From Candidatus Aenigmatarchaeota archaeon (lineage in GTDB: Archaea > Aenigmatarchaeota > Aenigmatarchaeia > PWEA01 > B50-G16), in assembly GCA_003663345.1 (NCBI GenBank), contig QMZU01000005.1, forward strand, positions 1 to 17,116: a stretch of 17,116 nucleotides of DNA, given 5' to 3'. Positions 12,018 through 17,116 of the stretch are shown piece by piece. The position numbers and the translations under genes were made by a program. How positions within the stretch are numbered: the first letter of the stretch is position 1; each line of letters starts with the position of its first letter. The notes under the pieces are model-generated. The model did not search any database. It was given only the letters and a program-made list of their open reading frames with translations, and was not told the DNA's origin.

Positions 12018-12683
12018 TCACTCCTCAGGCATATACCGAGCGTTCAGTACCCGATGAATTTCCTCAGCCCTCTTCCTCCCAACGCCCTTCACCTGGGAAA
12101 TTTCGTCAGGAGACGCCTCTGAAAGACGTCTAATCGACCCGAAGTGGAGAAGTATCTCATGCGCGAGGTTCGGACCTATTCCAGGAATCCCCTCGATGCA
12201 TGCGCGGATTTTCTCGTGGAGCTTGTAGACCTTCGGCTGTACTCTAATGGGATGGATTTTCTTTTTGATCTTGCCGAGGTTCCTATGTAGTTTGGCGAGG
12301 TAAATTACTGTCCACCGCTTGCTCGGAACGAATATCACAGGTATCTTCCAGTCTTCAACCACCGATATCACGCTACCCATTACTCCCTCGGGACTCCACC
12401 TGCTGAACTTCTCTATCAGGGCGAGACTCCCCTCGATGAGGATTCTAGGCTCAACGTCGGTCACTCGGGAGAGGAGTATAAGCTGGTCGACCATCCTCCT
12501 CGAAGAAACCGAGTGAACGAAGTCGAGGGAAGTCTTCCTCTCGACGAGAACGGCTTTCCTACTTCCCACCACGAGGTAGTCGCCTACGGGAAGCTTCTTT
12601 ATCTCGACGTCTTCGACCTCGTTCTTAAGTCTCCTCACGATGTCAGGATTCTTCGACGCTTCCCTCGTGTCCACCACTATCAT
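12018..12683 (-). CDS. ERCC4 (XPF/Mus81-type) structure-specific endonuclease with HhH2, 221 aa
   Basis: The ERCC4 nuclease motif is complete: VDTRE (Asp 5), GDY (34-36), ERKTSLD (48-54), the GDYx(n)ERKxxxD signature that binds the catalytic metal. From about residue 165 a double helix-hairpin-helix follows (IPGIGPNLAHEIL, VKGVGRKRAEEIH), which binds DNA. By family knowledge such dimers cut 3' flaps, forks and branched DNA. It has no helicase domain, unlike Hef, and is close in size to crenarchaeal short XPF, which partners PCNA; no clear PCNA box is seen at the C-terminus. The ATG at 12683 has GGAGG 8 nt upstream and overlaps the helicase gene by 41 nt. Confidence 0.9.
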   Translation of the reverse strand: MIVVDTREASKNPDIVRRLKNEVEDVEIKKLPVGDYLVVGSRKAVLVERKTSLDFVHSVSSRRMVDQLILLSRVTDVEPRILIEGSLALIEKFSRWSPEGVMGSVISVVEDWKIPVIFVPSKRWTVIYLAKLHRNLGKIKKKIHPIRVQPKVYKLHEKIRACIEGIPGIGPNLAHEILLHFGSIRRLSEASPDEISQVKGVGRKRAEEIHRVLNARYMPEE

Positions 12684-14238
12684 CCGATGTCCCTCCAAAC
12701 TTTTCCTTGTATTCCCTCAGCTTGGTCCGGGCTTCCTCCTCACTGAGGCTGTAGTTTTCCATCAGCATCCACACGACCGTCTCTTCGGGGAACCCGCGTT
12801 TCAGGCAGTCCCGAATGTACAGTAGGTATCCTTCGTCGGTGAGTTCTGGGCCTTCATGTACAGTTTGTACAGTTTGTACAGTTTCCTCTGGGATGTCGAC
12901 ACCGTACTCCTTCGCAAGTTCGTGAAGCTTCTCAACCGTTATGTAACGCTCGGTAGGACGTCCTCTTCCAGGTCCACGTCTCACGTCTTTGAACCCGAAT
13001 TTCCTCGACAACGTCCTTCCAACCCATCTTGAAGTGACCCATTTCCCGTCTTCCTCGTATTCCCTTAGCTTTTCCGTAATCTCACTAACTTTATACCAGC
13101 CGTCTTCGGTCACGAGCTCGAGGAGAACGCGGATGAGACTTGCCTCCCGAGCTTCAACCGCATCTTCTACAATCCGTTCCTTCGTTTTCTTCACGGCGAG
13201 CCCAGCCATCTGCTCGTATACGTCGTCGCCGAAGAACTTGGCGAGTGCGAGAATGGGTTTCCACAGCTCCCTAAACCTGCTTTCAAGCATGTCGATTTCA
13301 GGGAGATTCTCGTAAATTTCCTTTATTTTCTTCCAATAGAACAACGCAAAGACGTAGAGCTTGCCTCTTATTTCTTCCCACACAGGGTCGTCTTCGTAGA
13401 TTTCGCTGTTAGCTATCGACCTGTCGAGCGTCCTCCTCATCACGATGTTCACACTCCTGTCTTCGGTGACGTCTTCAAGTCCCTCGTAGGTCACAAAAGC
13501 CTTGGGGCTAAACACTTCGAACTTCGCAGGAACTATAACGTCGCCTCTCACCTTCACCGTCCTGAAAACATACCCGTATTTCTTGTATCCTGAGTTGAGG
13601 ATGTTTCTCAGCTCCGTCCTCTTCTCAGGCGAGGAAAGAAGTTCAGCCTCGTCGACGAGGAGCGTACATCTTAGGCTCTGCACGAGGCGGTATAGAGACG
13701 CGGTTGAAATGTTGGTTGAGAACAGCGCGTTGAACGCGAGCATTTCGAGGAACTTGAGGAGCTTCGACTTCCCTGACCTCTTCGCGCCGCTTATGCTGAG
13801 GTATGGGTAGCTGTTCCACACGGGTAGAAGATATGTTCCCACAATCCACAGGGCTACGAACGTATATTCTCTTTCGTCTTCCTTCAGGTCGATGTACTTT
13901 TTCAGAAGCTCCACGATGTCTTCAAGCAGGGAGCGCGGGTCGAACGGCGGCTGTGTCCCTGTCGCCTTTATTTTAACGTATTCCTTTATCGACTCAAGGG
14001 GCCACCTTAGTTCAAGGGCGACTGCGGGATACTTTAGTTGAAGGTTCCTCTTTTCGAGTTCTTCGTCAGTCGCGATGAAGACCTCACCTTCATCGGTGAC
14101 GAAACAGAGGGCGTCGGTTATGCTCTCGCCTGAGACGGGGAGCATGAGGCCGAATATAAGCTTTCCGTCAACCAGGTCAACGGCAGGGTGGAGGCGTTTA
14201 GGCATCTTTTTTCTATCCCATACGATTTCGTAGCCCAA
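12643..14238 (-). CDS. P-loop helicase-like ATPase with C-terminal winged helices, 531 aa
   Basis: The central ATPase has Walker A SISGAKRSGKSK (P-loop 151-158) and Walker B TLLVDEAE (Asp 196, Glu 197), with a downstream MRRTLDRS Arg-rich segment. The spacing is that of DUF3631-like and viral SF3/D5-like helicase domains. Residues 1-100 are an unrecognised beta-rich domain. From about 400, winged-helix-like segments (GWYKVSEITEKLREYEE) and an acidic tail follow, joined by a repetitive linker. Placed right after the primase, it is the likely replicative helicase, so no MCM gene is needed. The TTG start at 14238 lies 11 nt after GGAGG with a stop upstream in frame. An ATG at 14205 lacks an SD. 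Confidence 0.8.
   Translation of the reverse strand: MGYEIVWDRKKMPKRLHPAVDLVDGKLIFGLMLPVSGESITDALCFVTDEGEVFIATDEELEKRNLQLKYPAVALELRWPLESIKEYVKIKATGTQPPFDPRSLLEDIVELLKKYIDLKEDEREYTFVALWIVGTYLLPVWNSYPYLSISGAKRSGKSKLLKFLEMLAFNALFSTNISTASLYRLVQSLRCTLLVDEAELLSSPEKRTELRNILNSGYKKYGYVFRTVKVRGDVIVPAKFEVFSPKAFVTYEGLEDVTEDRSVNIVMRRTLDRSIANSEIYEDDPVWEEIRGKLYVFALFYWKKIKEIYENLPEIDMLESRFRELWKPILALAKFFGDDVYEQMAGLAVKKTKERIVEDAVEAREASLIRVLLELVTEDGWYKVSEITEKLREYEEDGKWVTSRWVGRTLSRKFGFKDVRRGPGRGRPTERYITVEKLHELAKEYGVDIPEETVQTVQTVHEGPELTDEGYLLYIRDCLKRGFPEETVVWMLMENYSLSEEEARTKLREYKEKFGGTSDDSGGHEGSVEES
12858..12884. repeat. Three perfect tandem copies of a 9-bp unit (GTACAGTTT)
   Basis: Three exact copies of the 9-bp unit lie inside the helicase-like gene and encode Gln-Thr-Val repeats in the acidic linker between the winged-helix part and the C-terminal segment (VQTVQTV). 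The unit length keeps the frame, so copy number can change by slippage without breaking the gene. Confidence 0.85.
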
Positions 14239-14239
14239 C

Positions 14240-15217
14240 TCATATCACACCTCCTATAGGTTTTATCAGCTTGGAAGCCTTGGACTTCGAAGACGTTTTT
14301 GAAGACGTCTTCTTAGCTTCAAAGATGCAGTGCCTACATCCCTCGCAGAACTTGCTCAACACCGGGTTTTTCTTGAGGCTTCTAACTCCCACGGAATATC
14401 CTCTCTGATACGCGCTCCGTACCGTTGTTATAAGTTCGCGCTCTGGAAGCGGAGGATTGTTCCTCCTGTTCCACCACGTGAGAAGGAGTTCAGCGCCTTC
14501 ACGCGGCACGCCTGTGTAAAAGAGTATTCTGCTTAGGAGGAAACAGGCTTCGTTCCTCGAACCTTCGTCGACACCTTGCCATATCCTCGCGATGGCGAGA
14601 CATCCGCCCCATTCGATGAACTTGGGGAGAATCTCAGGTCCTGTCAGCAGTTCTTCGACTACGTCGTCGGGAAGTTTTACAGGCGTTATTTCTTCGAGTT
14701 CAGGCTCGATGACTATGCTTCTCTTCCCGTATTTTCGGTGTATTCCGAGAGGAAGTTTAACGAGGTTTCCGAACCCGTTTTCGTCAACCGAGTCCTGTTT
14801 AGGAAATATTTCGCATACAACGTTGACCTTAGACGCGATTTTAACAGCGAGGTTCCTCGCCGCCTTCGCGGGAATCGGAGGGTCGAAGAAAAGCCAAACG
14901 TGCGCACCTCTTCCTCCGGTGTGTTCGAGCATCACGGCGTTTTGATACTGCTGTTTTTTCCTCAGGTATTCGAAGAGCTTTAACGCTTCGCTCCTGTTTC
15001 CGTCGAAATCCCAGCAAATCCACTTCACCTTCGAGTCCTTCGAGAGCTGATAGACTCCTACCGTGATTTCTCCTCGGAGATGGCTTTTTATCACTTCATC
15101 GGTGATAGGTTCGGGAATCCTCACGTACTCTCCAGTTTCCCTCTGAACTGCGTACGTATCAGTCCTCGTGACGAAGAGCTTCCGAATAAGAGAAACATCT
15201 GACACGTTTACAAACAC
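14240..15217 (-). CDS. Archaeo-eukaryotic-type primase (TOTE/prim-pol-like), 325 aa
   Basis: The metal motif ICWDFDGN (Asp 70, Asp 72), the HTGGRGAHVWLFF block with His 106, and FPKQDSV...GNLVKLPLG (138-157) with Lys/Arg residues for the nucleotide match the AEP primase core in its TOTE/short prim-pol form. A PriCT-like helical part follows (EACFLLSRILFYTGVPREGA). Near the C-terminus FCEGCRHC supplies metal ligands, and a Lys/Ser tail (KKTSSKTSSKSKASK) ends the protein. It should make primers and may also extend DNA. The GTG start is 9 nt after AAGG and overlaps the AbrB-like gene's stop. Fused or adjacent helicases are common in this family, as here. Confidence 0.88.
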   Translation of the reverse strand: MFVNVSDVSLIRKLFVTRTDTYAVQRETGEYVRIPEPITDEVIKSHLRGEITVGVYQLSKDSKVKWICWDFDGNRSEALKLFEYLRKKQQYQNAVMLEHTGGRGAHVWLFFDPPIPAKAARNLAVKIASKVNVVCEIFPKQDSVDENGFGNLVKLPLGIHRKYGKRSIVIEPELEEITPVKLPDDVVEELLTGPEILPKFIEWGGCLAIARIWQGVDEGSRNEACFLLSRILFYTGVPREGAELLLTWWNRRNNPPLPERELITTVRSAYQRGYSVGVRSLKKNPVLSKFCEGCRHCIFEAKKTSSKTSSKSKASKLIKPIGGVI

Positions 15218-15462
15218 TAGGAATCACCTTCCTCGAACTTGTGGGCTATGTGCTGTTTCAGTATCTCCAGGCATTTCAGAATTTCCTCCTTGGTCATTTC
15301 GGGATTGAATAGAAGTATCACAAGGGCGTCAGGTTCACATCCGATAACGTATGAACGGTCTTCTTCAGGAGGCGACAGTTCCCTGAGAATGTATTTAGGT
15401 ATTCTGGCTATTCCGTGACGCTTTGAAACCTTTAGAACTCCGAAGGGTTTTATCTTCGACAT
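15217..15462 (-). CDS. AbrB/SpoVT-type DNA-binding regulator, 81 aa
   Basis: The start MSKIKPFGVLKVSKRHGIAR and the following IPKYILREL form the beta-strand/loop swapped-hairpin motif of AbrB-type regulators, which bind DNA as dimers. I chose the ATG at 15462 because a TATA element is centred 29.5 nt upstream, giving a leaderless start. The ATG at 15474 would lie only 17 nt from it. A palindrome TGTTAACA lies between TATA and start. As first gene of the primase operon it probably regulates its own operon. The C-terminus is a Glu/Lys helix. It could be an antitoxin-like regulator, but no toxin gene is next to it. Confidence 0.78.
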   Translation of the reverse strand: MSKIKPFGVLKVSKRHGIARIPKYILRELSPPEEDRSYVIGCEPDALVILLFNPEMTKEEILKCLEILKQHIAHKFEEGDS

Positions 15463-15476
15463 AGCTATAAACATTT

Positions 15477-15484
15477 TGTTAACA
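15477..15484. promoter_or_regulatory. Palindrome TGTTAACA, candidate operator
   Basis: A perfect 8-bp palindrome lies just downstream of the TATA box and before the predicted transcription start of the AbrB-like gene. A dimeric regulator bound here would block transcription, so it is a candidate site for autoregulation by the AbrB-like protein or for a host factor. The site is short and there is only one copy, so it could be chance. Confidence 0.35.
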
Positions 15485-15487
15485 CTG

Positions 15488-15502
15488 ATATTTAAGCTTT
15501 CT
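15488..15502 (-). promoter_or_regulatory. Archaeal BRE/TATA promoter of the AbrB-primase operon
   Basis: On the minus strand AAGAAAGC precedes TTAAATAT (15488-15495). The TATA centre is 29.5 nt before the ATG at 15462, and the predicted transcription start is about 3 nt before that ATG. The element has the same GAAA-x2-TTWAWAT shape as the promoter at 11993-12009. It directly follows the terminator of the upstream genes, so it marks a true operon boundary. Confidence 0.72.
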
Positions 15503-15504
15503 TG

Positions 15505-15520
15505 AAAAAATAGGGGAGGG
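15505..15520 (-). terminator. Poly-T terminator after the RadA-like gene
   Basis: On the minus strand the sequence after the RadA-like stop contains CCTCCCCTATTTTTTC. The T run (six T at 15510-15505) is the usual archaeal intrinsic termination signal, and no strong hairpin is needed. It lies between the stop at 15531 and the TATA box of the next operon. Confidence 0.6.
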
Positions 15521-15530
15521 AGAGACCGGC

Positions 15531-16271
15531 CTACACGTCTTCAACGCCTTTGTCCGAAAGCTTGAACTCAACTGTCTTCCCAGCGGGGAGACCCTTCGCC
15601 TTCCACAGGTAGGCCCTTCTGACAGGCCGTCCTCGTTCGACGACGCTGAGTTCGACGATAAGCTTTGGGAAGAAGCCGAACGCTCTTCCTCCGATGAACG
15701 GGACTTCAGATTCAGCTCCGAACGCCTTTCCCACAGGAGAGGAAGGCCACGTGGTGATTATAACGGGAACCTTGTATTTCACTGTTAGATACCGCAGCGT
15801 CGTCAGCTGTAGGTCGAGCTTGCCTGTGTATTGTCCGATGACGGTCGCCCGATGTCTCATGTCAGTTCTAAGAATTATCCCACGGTAGAACGCTGTCATG
15901 GGGTCGCAGACGATTAGTAGCGGTTTAATCTGTCTTTTCTCTATGGTTTCGGGAAGCTTTTTGACTGTCTGATGCTGGTCGTCGAAGCTTTCAACCTCAA
16001 CGTACTCGAGATGCTCGGCCATAACGTCAGGTTCCAGGCCGTTGTTCTTCCATATCTGCTCGGCTCTCCACATGTCGAATCCTCCGTCGCCGTCAATGAC
16101 GATGAACTTCTCGTTGGATTCCAGTTTTTTGCGTTCAATAGCTATCCGCGTAGTCGGGACGTACGCAGCGAGCGTCGTCTTTCCCGACCCCGTCTCGCCG
16201 TAGAACATCATTAGAATAGGTCTTATTCCTCCTGTGAGTTCGTCGAGTGCTTTCACACCCCAGCTGTACAT
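15531..16271 (-). CDS. RadA/RadB-like RecA-family ATPase, 246 aa
   Basis: The Walker A YGETGSGKTT (24-33), Walker B LLIVCDP, and the overall size and order (YSWGVKALDELTGGI start, as in RadA/RadB) place it in the RecA/RadA paralogue group. An N-terminal HhH domain of full RadA is absent, so it is a paralogue rather than the main recombinase. Such proteins help load recombinase or act in viral replication and repair. The ATG at 16271 is preferred to the GTG at 16280, which would lie inside the SD (AAAGGTGA). It follows the SWIM gene directly and ends before a poly-T terminator. Confidence 0.85.
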   Translation of the reverse strand: MYSWGVKALDELTGGIRPILMMFYGETGSGKTTLAAYVPTTRIAIERKKLESNEKFIVIDGDGGFDMWRAEQIWKNNGLEPDVMAEHLEYVEVESFDDQHQTVKKLPETIEKRQIKPLLIVCDPMTAFYRGIILRTDMRHRATVIGQYTGKLDLQLTTLRYLTVKYKVPVIITTWPSSPVGKAFGAESEVPFIGGRAFGFFPKLIVELSVVERGRPVRRAYLWKAKGLPAGKTVEFKLSDKGVEDV

Positions 16272-16276
16272 CTTCC

Positions 16277-16603
16277 TCACCTTTCAATCCTCAAAAGCCT
16301 GTACATCTCGTCTTCATCCACATCGAGGGTGAAATACGCGTAGAGACAGAGAAAAAGAAGGTGTTTACAAACCGTTTTGTGGACCGTCTGTCCCTTACAG
16401 CTGCAGAAGAGTTCGTTCTCCGAGATGAGACAGCTGTAAACGCCTGTGTTTCCTTCGACCTCGGCGGAAATCGTCACTCCGTCGTCGCGTCTCTCGAACG
16501 CGTAGTTACGTATTCTATCCCACTTCCAGGCGAGGACTTCTTCGAGTCTCTTCCCGAATTTTTCTCTAAGCTTTTCCGGAAGGATTAAACCTCGGGTCGA
16601 CAT
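16277..16603 (-). CDS. SWIM zinc-finger protein, 108 aa
   Basis: FCSCKGQTVHKTVCKHLLFL gives C67-x-C69-x9-C79-x-H81, the exact CxCx(n)CxH SWIM signature. The rest is short alpha/beta flanks typical of small archaeal SWIM proteins. By family knowledge SWIM proteins bind DNA or proteins; the eukaryotic Sws1 works in a complex with RecA-family paralogues to aid Rad51. Here the gene stands between a Cas4-like nuclease and a RadA-like ATPase. An ATG at 16603 follows GAGG with 7 nt spacing and overlaps the Cas4-like gene by 38 nt. Confidence 0.85.
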   Translation of the reverse strand: MSTRGLILPEKLREKFGKRLEEVLAWKWDRIRNYAFERRDDGVTISAEVEGNTGVYSCLISENELFCSCKGQTVHKTVCKHLLFLCLYAYFTLDVDEDEMYRLLRIER

Positions 16604-17116
16604 GGTCTTCCCTCATGCATATCCCGTAATAAGCACAGTATTCGCAGACGAGCTTTGAGGTCTTGTCGTCCCAGGTTGTCATCTTCCGCGGAGGCAGTAT
16701 TCCGGTTTTAAGACACTCGCTGATTATCTCGGCTTTCCGAAGCATTTCTTCCTCAACCTCCTCGAGCGGTCTTTCGAACTCGACGGGAAAAACTTCGACC
16801 TCGGCGCTGTCGACGTCGATGTACATTAGTGCCGCTTTTTTGACAGGTCTCCCATTTCTCTCGCACAGAACCCAGTAATATTCAACCTGCCTCACGTGAT
16901 GAGGGTAAGGTTTCTTGGGAATCGACCTACACGTCTTCTTCTCGAGGAGAACCCCGTCTTTGTACTCGTCGATTCTTCCCGTGATTCCTTTATACTCAAG
17001 CCTTATTTCGACCTCGCCGCCGAGGATGGAAGTCTCGTGGAGTTTCCTACCTATCCACGTTCTTATCGCTCCTCGGGGGTCGATGATGACGTCGGGATAC
17101 GTGATTTGATAGTAAC
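16566..17116 (-). CDS. Cas4/RecB-like PD-(D/E)XK exonuclease, N-terminus beyond window
   Basis: The frame is open to the right edge, so the N-terminus is outside; an internal GTG at 16895 is not the start. Visible in order: KLHE (RecB His motif), GRIDEYKDGVLLEKKT (metal Asp, and Glu-x-Lys of the PD-(D/E)XK core), QVEYYWVL (the RecB Gln-x-x-x-Tyr motif) and a C-terminal CEYCAYYGIC, three Cys placed like the Fe-S ligands of Cas4/AddB nucleases. The fourth Cys would lie near the N-terminus, out of view. Cas4-like enzymes resect DNA ends and are common in archaeal viruses without CRISPR. No cas1 or cas2 is seen here. Confidence 0.85.
   Translation of the reverse strand, partial: YYQITYPDVIIDPRGAIRTWIGRKLHETSILGGEVEIRLEYKGITGRIDEYKDGVLLEKKTCRSIPKKPYPHHVRQVEYYWVLCERNGRPVKKAALMYIDVDSAEVEVFPVEFERPLEEVEEEMLRKAEIISECLKTGILPPRKMTTWDDKTSKLVCEYCAYYGICMREDHVDPRFNPSGKA

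Noticed and set aside
12858..12884. CRISPR-like repeats
   Set aside because: Only three 9-bp contiguous copies without spacers, in frame within a coding gene.
16566..17116. CRISPR-Cas adaptation locus because of the Cas4-like gene
   Set aside because: There is no cas1, cas2 or repeat-spacer array in the window; stand-alone Cas4-like nucleases are common in archaeal viruses and plasmids.
1..17116. tRNA, rRNA or other structured RNA genes
   Set aside because: No cloverleaf with a CCA-type end or conserved rRNA string was seen, and there is no non-coding gap longer than about 70 bases.

Overview
The window is densely packed archaeal DNA, most likely the early or replication region of a virus, provirus or related mobile element of a thermophilic archaeon. 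The evidence is two archaeal-type promoters (BRE plus TATA box about 30 nt before an ATG), a poly-T terminator, a small AEP-type primase, an XPF/Mus81-type nuclease and a RadA-like ATPase. Proteins rich in Glu, Lys, Arg and Val and frequent AGG/AGA/ATA codons suggest a thermophile. There is no rRNA, tRNA, ribosomal protein or clear housekeeping gene. No capsid, portal, terminase, integrase or tail gene is visible either, so 'virus' is inferred rather than proven. The host clade cannot be fixed from this sequence.

All 41 genes I can support lie on the minus strand and are transcribed from right to left in these coordinates. Most neighbours overlap (ATGA, TGATG, TAATG, or 8-41 nt) or lie a few bases apart. 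Almost all carry a strong GGAGG ribosome-binding site about 9 nt before the start. That site is usually written into the last codons of the upstream gene, so many proteins end in Gly-Gly-Glu-X. I used this spacing to choose starts.

Region 1 (17116-15531) holds a Cas4-like PD-(D/E)XK nuclease (partial), a SWIM zinc-finger protein and a RadA-like ATPase, and ends at a T-rich terminator. Region 2 (15462-12018) has its own leaderless promoter and encodes an AbrB-type regulator, a TOTE-like/AEP primase, a P-loop helicase-like ATPase with C-terminal winged-helix region, and a stand-alone ERCC4 nuclease with helix-hairpin-helix motifs. Together these make a compact replication and recombination cassette. 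Region 3 (11967-8697) starts from a second leaderless promoter with a Cys-rich protein, then a MoxR/CobS-like AAA+ ATPase carrying an N-terminal C2H2 finger, and a large VWA protein of CobT-like layout with an HExxH motif.

Region 4 (8700-1) is a run of about 31 mostly very small genes. It includes a dCTP deaminase/dUTPase-like enzyme, a C2H2 protein, a possible Csx15/16/20-like protein, a ribbon-helix-helix regulator, a winged-helix regulator, a DnaJ-type zinc protein, two related TPR-like miniproteins, a two-helix membrane protein and many small Cys-rich or coiled-coil proteins of unknown function. This is the kind of accessory area where host-takeover or anti-defence genes are expected. Seven of the genes reported are under about 60 codons.
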